Assembly: GCA_013365365.1 (NCBI GenBank)
Contig: JABVXU010000008.1
Location: 124,001 to 188,000 of the forward strand
Source of the DNA: Cruorifilaria tuberocauda
Taxonomy: Eukaryota; Nematoda; Chromadorea; Rhabditida; Onchocercidae
Length of the DNA stretch: 64,000 nt
Reading direction: 5' to 3'
Shown one piece after another: positions 11,356-25,521 of this stretch; positions within the stretch are counted from its first letter, which is position 1, and each line of letters starts with the position of its first letter. Position numbers and translations under genes: made by a program. The notes below the pieces were generated by a model. The model worked only from the letters and a program-made list of their open reading frames with translations, was not told the DNA's origin and ran no database searches.

Positions 11356-14300
11356 TCTTTCGTTGTTCCATCATTGTAATATGTTTTGCTCTTTTTTTAG
11401 TTTTCTATATAAATCTTCCGAAGATTTGAATTTGTGCAAATATATATTTCATTCATATTAGTGCTCAGTTAATACATGCGTATGAGTTCCATCGCTTGAT
11501 CGCCTGCCTATAATTGCATCTTGTGTATTTGTGTGTTTTGTATGTGTATGTGATGCCTTATTTTCTTTGGATGGGATAAATCAAGAAGAAAGGTCGCGAT
11601 CCCTCACTGTGATATTTAAAGACGTAAACAACTTTATAACCACAACCGTTTATTTCACCTTCTGTTGAAGGTATCATACGGAAAGAGCGTTATGAAATAA
11701 TCGATGAAATGAAACTGTGCAGCGAAGAATGATATCTGGCGGCCATAATGAGAAGGTACTGATCGGGATGGTGTTATCATTTGGTCATTTGGATGTGATA
11801 AAAGAATGACAGAAATTCTAAAGTGCTGCTTGCGTTTTTTTTCATTTTCTCGGATGGAGCTCTTGATATCCAAATACCACAATAATTCGATTTCAGTAAT
11901 GTATGCTGAATTTCACTTTAAACTATTTAAAAAATCAGTAACTATTTAAACTACTTTTGGCCTTTCACCACATTTCATATTAAGAGAAAAAATGAGTCAA
12001 ACTTAAAAAAGGTTGGATAGGAATTGATGGAAGTTTTCAGATGACAGTAGAAAATGATTTTTTTCTCAAAGTGGTAAACAATTCTGCTTAGAAGAAGCAT
12101 TCTGAAATATTGTTGAATTGAATGGAATAATTGAATTGGAATAGCCAAAAAGAGCTACATCATTACTGAGGCTTTTTCTTTCTTTCCTTAAGCTGCTTTG
12201 CTATTTGCCGCCTCTTTTGCTTACTGCACATGTATTTTTTTTCCCTACTCCGCCACTCCCAATCCGTTATTATTCCGACCCTTCACAATCTCCGAATTTT
12301 CCGTACATTTACTTAAGCAAATGCCCTGGTAAAGTGGTATTGGCACTGCACCGTGCAATAAAACCCTTCATCTCCTATCCTTGTGGTACAAACAGAAAGG
12401 TACAAATTTGAATAATTTTATACCATCAAAAAGTACTGAAAGAATAAATTAAAATTATCTCCTTTTTCAATAAAATAAAAACAGAAGAGATGGAATAGCA
12501 CATTTCAGTAGCTGAATGTGTTCATCAAATCAGTGATATGCATATCCATATGAATCCCACTTCTCTTCATATAGTGGTACTTGAAAAGTGAGCAGTAGTA
12601 TATGGTAGAGGGGAATAGAAATAGTTTAACAATAGATGAGATTCGCGGGTGGAAAAATGAGGGAAAGAAGGAAGAGCTGAATAAAGAAAAAAGGCGGAGC
12701 TGTGCCTTGGAAGGAGTAAGTCAAGCTTCACCTCATTAGAGTCCTTTCTTTGGGACGTCGAAGCCTCCGCTCAGTTAAAGCATCGCTGGACATGGACGCG
12801 ACGAGTAGTACTTCGTTCACTTCACCCGTCCACTCTCCCTCAGTCATTCCAAAAATCTGTCAATCGTCAGTTCGGTGGGAGAATTCTTGACGTTTCAACG
12901 ATCATCCGTAACATCTTCACCTCTCCCCATATGGAATACAGTTCTTTCAGCTTCTTTTCTGCTTCAGTTTCATTGATTCAAGTTTCATTGGTTCAACCAA
13001 TCACTATCCTTATTTCTCACTCCCTTCTGAAGCTCATCCTTTTGAATGTTGCACCAGTAACCGAACTACTTTGCTGTAATAACCAATCTGAACATTTCTA
13101 TTACATCTTCCTCCTAAATTTCCATTTCACTTCTAACATGCATTTTCATTGAGGTTTTTGAATTTTTACACGAAATTATTAAAAATGTCTTCTTATGTTT
13201 AAATTTGCAGAAATGTATACTTTGAAGTTTCTCGAAAATCCCGTAATAACGATTTAGCAGAAACACAAACAAATGCTTCCATTAAAACTAATTACTTTCA
13301 TATCTTTCAGTTGATACTGATTGATACTCTCATATATTTCCAAAGGCTTAGTTCAAAAATTTCTTTTCCTTGATCTTTTTTTGTCAAGTATTTATGCAAC
13401 TAATAAACTCCTTTCGGTATGAATTTTTGAGCATCTTCTTCTATTATTATCAGAGGAATGAAATGATCCTAAATATCATCGTGATTCATCTAAACTTTTT
13501 ACATGTTAATTAAAATATCCAATATCTATTTGTTTCTGCTGTAGTGCAAATGAAAAATTTTTCTTATGAAAAGCGATGGGTACGGCATTCCATTAAATGA
13601 ATACCACTGAAAAAATAATTACTGGTTAGCATAATTCCAACATTTTGAGGTTAAAATCAGAATTTTTTCTCAAAGTGGATCAGAGTTAAAAGGAAGAGAA
13701 AAGGGAGGGAATATTTTGCTATTTTGAATGTTAGCCAACAATTACGAACCTTTTAATGAACTTAGATATATTATTAAACTGTTTTCTTTCTAAAGTTTAT
13801 TTCCAATTTTATTGAAAACGGACGTGCATGTTGAAGAATTCAAAAAATTCGTATGTTCTGCGTAATGGAATGAAGAAAAAGCTAAATGAAAAATGTTTGA
13901 AGTTAATAAAAAGACAGATTTCAAGGGATTGATTGTTTGTCTATAAAATGTTTATAGAATGGCATCACGCTACCTAAATTTTCTTTCGTATAAGTCGAAT
14001 ATAAATTAATTGTATGTTTGTACGTTGAATGTAAATCGGGTATACTTAAAAAGAATCGATCTATTCAAAAGTACTGAATGATTTTCTATTATTTTTTCCA
14101 GAATTCCTTGGGAATATTAAAAACGATTCAGACTGCAAATTTGTTGTTACTAAATTAATTTGAAATTGCAAATGGTTCATCAAATAGAAGTTTTAATAAT
14201 TTCTGATAATTGTTATGGATTCTCGTAGTTATTTTTTTCTACTACTTGCTCATTTTGGAATTGTTAGTTAATTTCAGGACCAATTTGTTAAGTGGTTTCG

Positions 14301-14456
14301 GTCTTTAAGATTTAATAAATTTGGAAATTATATAAGTCTGTTGTTATCTGGACATTCGACAAAGTAATTCTGGAATACGAAAAAGAAATCAGTGTGAGGA
14401 AAATGAGATTACATCAGAGTGATACTCTTGATTATCAGCAGTAAATCTTTTAAAAA
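11356..14456. other. Intergenic: upstream region of cho-1
   Basis: 3.1 kb without a supportable exon. A GC-richer patch at about 12700-12930 may be a promoter element of unknown target. A near-consensus COE/UNC-3 site lies at 14104-14113. Small open frames near 12205-12411 and 12931-13152 lack splice logic or recognisable similarity. Confidence 0.55.
14104..14113 (+). promoter_or_regulatory. Candidate COE (UNC-3/EBF) site upstream of cho-1
   Basis: TTCCTTGGGA differs at one base from the COE core TCCCNNGGGA and sits about 340 bp before the cho-1 start codon. In C. elegans the EBF factor UNC-3 directly activates cholinergic genes, including cho-1, through such motifs. The match alone is weak, but the position supports it. 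Confidence 0.4.
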
Positions 14457-16115
14457 ATGATTGATTACCTGGGCATTGTGGCTATTATATTTTTCTATCT
14501 ATTAATTCTTGTTGTCGGTATTTGGGCTGGCCGGAAAGCGAAAGATGTCAACGCAATGTCTATTGATGGTGAACAAACTGAAGAAGTTATGCTGGCAGGC
14601 CGAAATATTGGTACTTTAGTAGGCATCTTCACCATGACCGGTAAATCTTAATTTTAAATATTTAAACGTTTTAAATTGCCTGGGAGATTAAATTAAGCAC
14701 AATATTAAGATAAAATTAAATGATTTTATGCATGAATCGATCGTTGCTATCTTCTCGTTGAACTTTAAAATCATGTAACTGCTTTTGTTGAAATTCTCCA
14801 GGTTTTATGAAATAATCAAGGATTATCATAATTTCCAAAATTTCAATTCACAGTGATAAAATTTTAAGTTTCGTTAAATGAAAAGGCTGAAAACTTTTTT
14901 CGAAGAAAACAAATTGCATGTTGGTTGATGTTGATTTCTTTTGTTGGCAAAAATTATGTTATTACTTGTTTATTTTTGAAACATTATGAATTAGATTTTT
15001 AAAATTTCATGCTCACTGTTTAAAGTGTTGCCGTATGATAGTCAGAGGATATGAAGAATTTAAATTTTGTTGTTAAATTGTCAGTTATAACATTTAAATT
15101 CATTTTTAAAGTTAGTGTTTAACTGAAGAAGTCATTCATTTTCTTTTGCTGATCAAATACTAAAAATTTCCAAAATCAAGCAATGATTGCAAAAAAAAAC
15201 TGTTTTTGAAACTTATCGTCAATATATCTTGATAAGCACTTCACGTATAAATTTGGAATATCAAGAAATTAGCTCAGTCAAAAAAGTGATTGAGAATATT
15301 TGTCTCAGTAACCACATAGCTTTAAATTCAATCAGTAAATATAATAAATAAAAAAGATCTAGTTGGCAGTAGAAATATGTAATTTAGGTGAAATGAATTG
15401 TTCAATGCTGAATTTATTCCACATACATTATTTATAAATGAAAAGAAACTAATGTTGATAAATGAGTATGAGTGAGTTTATCTCTGTGCGCTAATGGAAG
15501 GATTGCAATTTCAACAGTCAGTGAAATTAGTTTTTAACTACGTAAGGAAGATTATGTGAGAATTTTCACCCGTTTTAATTGTTGAAAATAAAGTAATGCG
15601 AAGATTTCCAGCACATTTCTTAGGGATTAAAATATTTCATATATTCATTCATTTTTTTCACTTATTTATTCGTTCCTTCAAGTGAAGTGGATGAAGCCAT
15701 AATTCAATGGATTTTAAACTTTGGTTTTCGATAATTACTGCATCATATGTTCATTATCTTAATATTTACTTCTCACTCTCTTAATTAAGCATTCCTCATT
15801 TTTCTGAATGAAAGATTCAAAGTTCAAATTTTTAAAATCAAATGCCATGAAAATTCATTTTTTAATCATTAAACTTTAAGTGTTTGAAAAAATAGTATAT
15901 GCTGGAAATTTCCTTTACCTTTCGAGAATTTTATTATTTTAAAGAAATAGATTAATGAAAACCCTCTTTACACAAATTATTGTTCTCCAGGGATTTTAGC
16001 CACAAATGATATGTAAAATTTGATGGAAGTCACTTTTATCTGGAACTGAGAGGAAGGGATATTCAATTTTTTGAAGTAAGTTGAGATAAGAAATGTAATG
16101 GATCATATTTTCAGG

Positions 16116-16151
<36 letters not shown>

Positions 16152-19100
16152 CACATGTATGTTTTAGTGATTACCATTGAATTTTTAGAAAGCATTTGTT
16201 GTAAACGACTTTAGCGAATCTCAAATATCTCATGGGAAAACAACTGCAAGCGATCAATTCTTACGATTTTATTCCTATTTCTGCCTGCCTGCAGCAATAA
16301 AAACAGCGGCAATAGCAGCAGCTAGCAAATATTATCATCGGATGAGATATATGGATAAGATGATTTTGGGAGATGTGCAAATTTCGAATGCGCCAAGAAA
16401 TAGAACTCAGACATGATTAACCAATACTTCCATCCCATATATAAATAAATCGTTTATTCCTTTCCTCTCACTTATACTCTAACTTTTCGTTTTCTTTTTT
16501 GCCGCAAACAAACAAATAACTATTTTTCACAGCTTTTTAAGATTACATATTTCATGTAACCTTATTTGAAATCATTATAGCAATCCTCCTCTGCAATCAG
16601 CAACAGCAGCGAAGTAAGCAGCAATGACATTTTCCGGACATACTAAATTATAAGAAAAATTTAAATCTAAACTGCAGAAAAGAAAATAGGCTGGCAAAAA
16701 GCTGATAAAGCTAGTTCCATATTTGAAAATTAACTTTAGTAATCATGAAATTAGAAATTCTACAGTAAGTATTCCCTTGCGAGATTTTTCAAACTAATAT
16801 TGGAGAGAAATCAGTGATGTGACGTGCAAAGGAAACCTTACTGATCATTTTTAAATCTTTCGTCAATAGATGAACTGTTTATGATTCTTTCATGATAGTC
16901 TGTTTAGTTAAATTGAAGAAATTTTTTTAGAATTGAACATTGTAATTGGGAACATGTGTTTTTCTATCATGTTAGAAACAAATTTTACTAATAATAATTG
17001 GATAGTTTTAGAATATGGCGAGCTTCAAAACTATGAAGGCCAAAAACTTTCAGCTATTCGTTCTCTTTTTAATTTAAAAATTTGAGGGACATCATTATAG
17101 AGTTATAGTCACAAATTTTTTGGAGATTTTTTCTCCAAAATATAGGTGTATATAGTCATATCAAAACAATTTATTTCTTGATTTGGGGCGAAAAATCAAT
17201 CGAGAAAGCAGCGGTGCTTTTGTTATAATAAAATGATGCTGATAATTCTAATGAAGAACGATGAAGATTTATATTAGCCATGTAAAGGATTTAGAAATGC
17301 ATTAGGTAAAGCAAATGTGAAGCCAATCATTACTTCATCTATTTTTTGATTAATTACAACACAGTTTCTGAAGAATAATAAAAAGACAAAATTTATGCTC
17401 GTTCATTAGCTCTAGCTAATTTCATTTGCTAACAAAAATTCAGTCATCTTCTGAAAAATAATAAGAATCAGTGGAGTATTATAGTCGTTTACCATTCACT
17501 GATCATCATCTAGAATCAAATCTACTAATTTATTCTGAAAGTCGGAATCACGCATGCTTCATTAATAAGATAAACAGTGAAACGATCTAGCGGGAAAAAA
17601 CGTCCTATTGTTCAAATTCAGAATACCGATAACTTTTAGAGGCTATTGACAATTTAAACACTCTTCGTAATTTCTTCAGAAATGGCATTCGGAAAAGGTA
17701 ATAGAGACACGGTTTTAATTTTTTATTGGTCTTGACATTTTTAAAAGTGTACTTGATCATGAACGAATTTTTTGCCCAAAATAGTAGATTCTACAATAGT
17801 TTCAACTTTACGACACACTTTCAAATTTAAAGCATAAAATGGAAGGTTAGATTAATTACGTGATTATTGGATATGCCGTTGAAGAAATTTAAAAATTGTT
17901 TCAATAATTTTGGAAGGAAAATGAAAACGACGATCGAATTAACATTGAACTAGGTTGACTTTAGATTCCGAGACATCCCGTTTCAAATTCTTTTTGAATT
18001 ATCAACAGAGAATTTGATAGTGCTAATCTTGAGGAATTCGTTATAAGAAACTTTTTGATACTTCAAATTAAAATTAAAATAACATTAATAATTTAAAACT
18101 ATGGAATTTATTACATTCACAGAAAAAATATTTCATGATACAACCTACCCGTAATAGGTTTTGCTATTGTAACAGTTTGAATTATCATTGCTTTCCCAGC
18201 AAGTATGTCATTTCGATCTAGAATTTTGTAGCGATTCTTTTGCAGCAACGTGGGTTGGTGGAGCTTATATTAATGGTACCGCAGAAGCATTATACAATGG
18301 TGGTCTGCTAGGATGTCAAGCGCCATTCGGTTATGCATTATCATTAGTCATTGGCGGCATACTTTTTGCAAAAAAGATGCGTGACGAAGGTTATATCACT
18401 ATGCTGGATCCATTCCAGGTGTCTTTTGAAATTTCTTGTCGTCAATTTGATGACGATCAAAAAGGTCACAAAATTCTCTAAATTTATGAAGTCAATTAAA
18501 TTTTTTTGCAATTCAACGACTATTATTTAACATTTTATGTTTATATAAACGTTGATCGAAAACGTTGGTCATGGGTGAAAATATTTACATCACAGCCCTT
18601 CCTATTTGTTTTTATTCTTGCAGATGAAATATGGCCAAAGAGTTGGTGGTCTTTTATTCATCCCTGCTCTTTTTGGGGAAGTTTTCTGGACAGCTGCAAT
18701 TTTATCAGCTCTTGGTTAGTTTACAAGCTATGATGAAATCTTCAATTGAATTATATGCTTCAAAAAAGAGCTCCATCTTGTTTATCAAAAAAAAAAGAAT
18801 GTAGAAAGTGACTTCCTTATGGAATATTCGCCATTATCCAATTTCAGGAGCAACATTATCAGTCATTCTCGCCATCGATATGACATTATCAGTAATAATA
18901 TCAGCAATAATTGCTGTATTTTATACTTTCACTGGTGGTTTGTACGCTGTTGCATATACAGATGTTGTGCAGCTGTTTTGCATATTCGTCGGCTTGGTTT
19001 GTTGTAAATCAGATGAATTACAAAAAAAGTTCTAGGAAATTCTTCATATTCTTAAAACTAGTGATTTTCTGATAAACATGACAGCTTGTATTGATGAATT

Positions 19101-21579
19101 TTATGAAAGCAAGCTGACAACAATTTTGTGAATGCTAGCCAGTAATAACCAAACCCTTGAATCATTTGCGCCTAAATTAACAATTAAATTCAAAACAAAT
19201 TTCTGACGGCTACTATTGCCTCTTTTGGAGGCGAAAGAACGAACCTATCCAGAATAGTTTCAGTGATCTTCCGTTAAGTTTAAGGTTTTGTTGACTGATG
19301 AAAACATAGAGACTAGAAGGGAAAACCGCAATGTAATTATTTATAGTGGGTTTGTGTGCCAGCATCACTGTTGCAAGATAAGACGAAAGATATATCGAGG
19401 AATGCAGCGGACTGGATTGGTACTATTGGAGGTTTTAAGGAGATAGCACTTTGGATAGACTGCATGCTGCTACTTATTTTTGGCGGTATCCCTTGGCAGG
19501 TTGGTTTTCACCACAGATTGACTAGTTACTTTCATCTTCTTAATTTCATGATAAGAAGTCTTAAATATGTATTTAAGATAGAATTTAACAAGCGCTCGTT
19601 TTAATTCTGAATGCCATATGGTAATAATCGGCGGATAACCAGTCAATATTTGTTTTCCAAATCAAGTTTTACCTTTCTCCTTCATATCAAGACAATAGTG
19701 CCATACAATTTTAAGGTATATTTTCAACGAGTATTATCATCGAAATCATCGTCAGGTGCGCAGAAGTTATCATTTGTCGCGGGTGTCGGTTGTATTCTGA
19801 TGGCTATACCACCTGCTTTAATCGGAGCCATCGCTCGCAATACTGGTTATTTTTTGACTTTTTTTTTCAGTTTATTTCACTCCAATCTTCACATGCACTC
19901 AAATACGAAAGATATAACCGTAGATTAATTTTCGGGAAAAGACTTCCAACTTTTATCAGTCTTCCCGTTACTGCTAGTCAGAATGTTGCTGCTTTAGTTC
20001 CATGGATCACTTCCATTTTGGAAGTTAAGTTGATAGAAGAATAATGTGATTTATAATAATAATTTATAGATTGGAGGTTAACCAACTATGATCCATGGAA
20101 CAATGGTACAAAAAGCGAATCAATTCCTGCTGATCAGACAAACATGGTTGTGCCACTTGTTTTTCAGTATCTTACTCCGAAATGGGTTGCATTCATTGGC
20201 AAGTTTGATATTAAACTACATTTATATTTACTATAAACTACATTTATAGTAAATACATTTATATTAAATTTCACAAAAATTTTATTTTTGTTATATCTTA
20301 GTCAAATATTTGCATTTCTGTAGAACTAAGCTATCAGTTAAGGATGGCAGATAAATTTCAGGACTTGGTGCGGTATCGGCTGCAGTAATGTCTTCCGCCG
20401 ATTCATCGGTACTTTCCGCAGCATCCATGTTTGCACATAATATATGGAAGTTAGCTATCCGGCCAAATGTAGGTTTTAATTTTGTTGCATTAAACAAATG
20501 TAACCACTTTTAAAGAAGACTTTTTCTTCAGGCTCACGAAGAAGAAGTGATCTGCGTGATGCGTATTGCAATTATCGCAGTTGGATTTTGCGCAACCTTA
20601 ATGGCACTCACAATAAATAGCATTTACGGCTTATGGTACCTGTGTGCAGATCTTGTCTACGTTATACTTTTTCCGCAACTCGTCTGCGTTGTATATTTCA
20701 AGCATTCCAACACTTACGGATCCATCACTGGTTATGTTGGTGTGTTTCGATTTCTGCTTTAATCTATTTTTTTGAAACGGAAATGAAAAGAAACATGCCC
20801 AATATGTAACTCTTGAGCCTAGTATCTATCAAGTTTCTTGAAATTAATTATGCAACATAAACTAAGCTTCTAGAAACTAAGTAAAATCAATATGCTGCAC
20901 GAGCTACGGTTTAAAAAATTTTTTTCATTTCCAGTGGGATTATTGCTGAGGTTATCTGGAGGTGAGCCGCTTCTTTCCTTTCCGGCATTTATCCATTATC
21001 CTATGTACGAAGAAATAATCAAGGAAGATGGTACGATATTAGAAACCCAATTCTTCCCATTTCGTACGATGGCCATGCTGGGCTCATTCATCGCTTGCAT
21101 TGGCACTTCTTATCTTTCCGAATATTTATTCACAAATGGTTAGTTTTATCTTTAGGGAAGTTTCCTACCATTTTCTCGACGCGATCTAGATAGTTTATCG
21201 GAACTGATCTAGATGTTTAACGTTTGCAAAGTTCAATTAACATAATTCGAAATTGTTCAATATTTATTAGAGCCGTCATAAACCAATAAAATTTACATAC
21301 TTGATTTTGCTAACTATAGGAATTTTAGGAATATTACCAGTCAGAATGGACTTCTTAAAGTGCATCGTAAATATACCACCCGAACGTATTGCATTGCATT
21401 CAGATGTCAGCTTCAACGTAAGTAGTGAGACACTAAACGCACAAAAGCCAAAAGATTCAGATGACAATTATGTCAGAAGAAATTTTCTGAAACCACTTGA
21501 TGCGTCAACGATCACAGAGTTAAGTACACTGCAGCCTTCCATTAATAAAGATTACCTAACATTGAGTAAAGATATATAA
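14457..21579 (+). CDS. cho-1: High-affinity choline transporter (SLC5A7/CHT1 type)
   Basis: Sodium-coupled choline uptake transporter of cholinergic terminals, supplying acetylcholine synthesis. Exons: 14457-14640, 18246-18418, 18624-18714, 18848-18996, 19347-19499, 19716-19845, 20070-20198, 20362-20468, 20532-20739, 20935-21138, 21320-21579; total 595 aa (vertebrate CHT1 is 580). All phases agree. The first exon holds transmembrane segment 1 ([19 protein letters not shown]) and MLAGRNIG. Exon 2 has the diagnostic [14 protein letters not shown]. Later exons have [53 protein letters not shown] and [11 protein letters not shown]. The cytoplasmic tail is about 85 residues. Intron 1 is 3.6 kb, far longer than the rest, and may carry regulatory sites. 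Intron 7 begins with GC rather than GT. Confidence 0.95.
16117..16147 (+). repeat. (TA)n microsatellite in cho-1 intron 1
   Basis: About 15 uninterrupted TA units. It is a likely length polymorphism. Confidence 0.95.
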
Positions 21580-23803
21580 GATTATCGATGTGGAGAACCC
21601 AAGCCACTCATTACTATTCAACAAAGAATTCTGTATGAGCACGGAAATTAACCACTCACTAACCAAATACCGGTCATATTAGGACAAACATCCTCAACTT
21701 AATTGCATCACCTGGCGGAGGGTCAGTAGATTTGTAAGAACATGCGAACTCAAGTTTATTTCGCAGCTGTCATTGTACACTCACTTCAATATTCTAATCT
21801 AAGTTAGCTTGAATCCAAAAACTATGAAGCTGTAAAAACATCCGATCAAAGTACATCATTTATTTCCTACGTGAGTCAGAATCTACTAGTCCTCCTGTTC
21901 CATCTTTGCAGCTTGGTTCCTACTGGCATTATTCAAAATAACTACATTTGTTTCACAGTGTAACTAAAATGATTGAAAAACTTTTAGAAAATTGTAAAAT
22001 GAAACAAAGATTCATGATATCGTTTGGTTCTTAATATGTCGCATAATGTAAGTTATCATTAAATGCCTTCTTCATTGTTTACTTATCGCAAAACATTACT
22101 TAGGATTTATAATCTGAATGACAACAACAATAAAAAAAACATAATTATAGAACACCTGAATTTATAGACAGATAATACTGTTGTTGTGGACAACAAATAA
22201 GGCACTACTAGTTAAAATTATCCCTAACAACATCGAGTTATAAATTAATTAACTCTTTAATAGACAACAAAAGGAAAGCAGATTAGTGCCAAAGTATAGC
22301 TATTGAAGCATAGCATATAGCACACAAATGAAATCTGGAAGTCAACGCTTCAATTTTTAACTAATTTTACATTCATATTAGAACAAATTAAAATTTAGGG
22401 ATAATTTATTTGTAAACGACTGTACTTCGGATCAATTTCTGCTCATCACCAGTTCATTCCGACATAATTCAAGCATATTTTTCCTCTTTTGCACGAATGC
22501 TTCGCTTATTTAACGCCAAGATGAAATTCCTGCCATGTCTTTTCCTTTCACGTTCTATATATTTTCTCAACTGCATACCATTAGCAATTTTTCCATTAAT
22601 ACTCACTGATCACTATATTCTCTTGTCTATTCTCAAAGACGAATACATATTCTACTGAAATAATTTTGATTCATTATAACTTAGGATATAAATCCTTTAA
22701 TTTCCCCGACTTCGAACGTAGCATAGAGTAGTACTGAAAGAAAACAAGGAAAATAACACTACTATTATTAATGCATATATTTACAAAGAATTTGAGCAAA
22801 TGAATTAGAGAGAAATACTTGGAAACAAGTATTCCAGAAGCATAGAAATCCTATCAAATCAACAAAATAACCTGCAAGAAAATTAAGTGTTCAACACGTC
22901 AACGAGTCACAAAGACAAACGGCATTCCTGACAATCTCCTCGAATAAGAAATGAATTTCATATTGACTCTTACATAAAAAAATCGGATATGAGTAAACAG
23001 AAAATTGAGTCACCCGAATTCACATTTAACTAAATGACCTTGGATGGAACTGAGAGATAAATAACATTCAAGAATTCATACGACATACGTACTTCAATTT
23101 TAAAGATTTGTGGCTAAGGATAAATTCAGTATTGCCAAATACTTTTTTCTTTTTTAAATCCAAATCCGGATTACAAATCTTATGAGATCTGCTTGTATGA
23201 TATTATCGATCAAAGACAAAAATACCAACAAATACATATTTGGACGATTAAATGAAAACAAACGTGTATGAGCTACTTGAAAGCAAAAAACTCCGCAAAG
23301 AATTACTAATTCATTCCTGATAAGAAAAACCAAAAAATAAAATATAGATAAGACTTCCCACGGAACAAGTATTTATAACAATGTCGAATTAGTACGAAAA
23401 ATAGAAAAATCAAGCTCTTTATAGTAAAAAGTCGATGAAAAGATGACAAAAAGCATTACTTTCATATGCCTTAATTAAAAAATAAGAGGATAATTAAATT
23501 AAAAAATTAAAACTTTGAAGAAAGCGATTAGATGATCACTATTATTTGCTCCCTTTATTTGAGCTAGAATGTATACACATTTACTTTGAGGCCTTTTCAG
23601 AACTTTTTTGTCGCAAATTTTGTTTTAGTCTAAAATAATTTCAACCGCAAATTATAATCAGCAAAAAAGATTTCGCAGTGATAGGGAAAAAATATCGTTT
23701 TGGTGCGTTTGAAACTTTTTTCTGGAACCACATGGAACAAAGGTAAACAATGTCAATACATCCTACGTAATTAACTGTACACATTAACCTGAGATTAGAA
23801 CAT
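21580..23803. other. Intergenic region between convergent cho-1 and dnj-14
   Basis: The genes on either side point toward each other, so this 2.2 kb should contain both 3' UTRs. AATAAA-like signals occur (for example near 22128), but no coding exon, RNA gene or element was recognised. Confidence 0.55.
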
Positions 23804-25224
23804 TCACTTATCAGAAACAGCTTTGCCACCTGTATCATTTGAGCTTTCAGCATTTACTACATTTTCATCGCCTTTCGTCTGAAAAGGAATGTAGACCTAG
23901 TGTAATGGACTGATAAAACATTTCATAGAGATATGTGAAGTAAAATCAACACAAATGGAACATCATCTTTCGTTAATTCGCAAAATTCAGAATAAACATA
24001 AAGGCAAATTACAGTTTTCGGCAACATATGCGATTCTGGTTGATCAATAATCACTGAAGTACTTCCATTTGCTTCCAGTTCGGTATTACTTTCTCCGACA
24101 TCTCCTTCCTGAATGATTAATATCAGTTTGGCATTAGTTCAAATGTGATACTTCAATAAAACAAATATTTAACGCAATCTCATAATATTTCAAAGTACAA
24201 AAACAACAACAGACCTCATCAAATCTTTTTGGTCTATATTTACCACAGCAAAAGTTGCAACAACAGTTGCAACAAAACATGCAGCCGCAACAAAAAAAGA
24301 AATAGCAACACGTTGAAAGCCCACAAATAATGAACATACACTGCAAATCATTATTTGGTATGACAAATTCTATATGTTTTTACATACCTCTTTAACTTTC
24401 TAATTACAGTTCCTTGATGAGTACAGTATTTCTGCTGTTGATATGGTATAAATTTTCTCATGTCTCAGGTATACAAAAACACAATCAGATATGAAATGAA
24501 ACTTAGCATCTCATAGTGCTTCTTTTAATAAACGCTTATAACTAGAACTACTAGATTTTCTCACTACTTTATCAATAAATTAAATTTTTGCATTGGAACA
24601 AGCCCACCTTAAACCATGGCTTGAAAGCTAAGCCGATCATAGCACCATCATCACCGAACTGTTCCATCAACTTCAGACCCATGTCTCCATATTCATCATA
24701 TACTTTACGTCTTGTTGGGATTGAAAGCACCGCGTGTGCATGATTGATTTCCTTGAACTGAAAATAAAAATTAATCAAAATTTTTGAACACCAGTAATTT
24801 ATTGGAAAAATATAATTTTCTGCTTGTTCTGTCACACTTTAGCATCATTTGTAAACACTACATCAGATTAAACTCTAAATGGCTGGCTGTTATAGTATGT
24901 CATTCTAAATCAAAATGCACAAAACCAACGCGTTCAGTCTTGTCTGGATCATTATCCAAATTTTTGTCAGGATGGTATTTCAAGGCTAGTTTCCTGTAGG
25001 CGCGTTTGATATCATCATCAGACACATTCTTTGTAACACCCAAAATTTCATACAAACTAGGTCCTTTCGCTCTGAAATCAATATGATTAGCGCATATAGA
25101 GGAATTTAGAATTAATTAATTCAAACTATTACAATTTAAAGAAAATTACAACATACTTTCTTTGTTTTGCATCGGACTCTTCGCTTTCTCGAGAACCAAA
25201 CTCGCCCAAGTCGGTGAATACCAT
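23804..25224 (-). CDS. dnj-14: Cysteine string protein (DNAJC5-type J-domain co-chaperone)
   Basis: Synaptic-vesicle Hsc70 co-chaperone that protects SNAREs and presynaptic function. Exons in transcript order: 25224-25157, 25071-24930, 24757-24608, 24340-24215, 24108-24013, 23878-23804; total 218 aa (human CSP-alpha is 198). The J domain spans about residues 28-95, with helix II ([16 protein letters not shown]) and the catalytic HPD at 56-58, then [11 protein letters not shown] and [16 protein letters not shown]. Residues 121-162 form the cysteine string: 14 cysteines in about 32 residues ([18 protein letters not shown] at its core), expected to be palmitoylated for membrane attachment. The tail is acidic and Ser-rich. 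The start follows a TTATTTATAG site by a few bases, consistent with trans-splicing. Confidence 0.95.
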
Positions 25225-25513
25225 CTCTGCTATAAATAACCGTAAATAATTACATCATGTATCCTCTTTATACATTTAAAGTAAGCAGAAGTGTTCACAC
25301 TCGTAAACTAATGCCTTCTTAATTGAATCAGTTATAAATCTATACATTAATAAAATATTCCACTGAGATGAAAAGTACGATAGAGCAAGAAAATGTTGTT
25401 GATGGCTTGATCTGAGAAATGGACTAGAGAAAAATAAGCTGAAGGATGACATCGTGAATTTCCTTCACCGAATGTGGGCATACCCGCTCACAACGTGAAA
25501 CGGCGTCAACCTA

Positions 25514-25521
25514 TCACGTGA
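25514..25521. promoter_or_regulatory. Palindromic E-box TCACGTGA upstream of dnj-14
   Basis: TCACGTGA lies 290 bp upstream of the dnj-14 start codon inside a locally GC-rich block. It matches the preferred site of TFEB/MITF-type bHLH factors (HLH-30 in C. elegans) as well as other CACGTG binders. Function is inferred from position only. Confidence 0.4.

Noticed and set aside
12205..12411. Proline-rich 68-codon ORF upstream of cho-1
   Set aside because: No splice logic, no motif, low-complexity pyrimidine-rich DNA.
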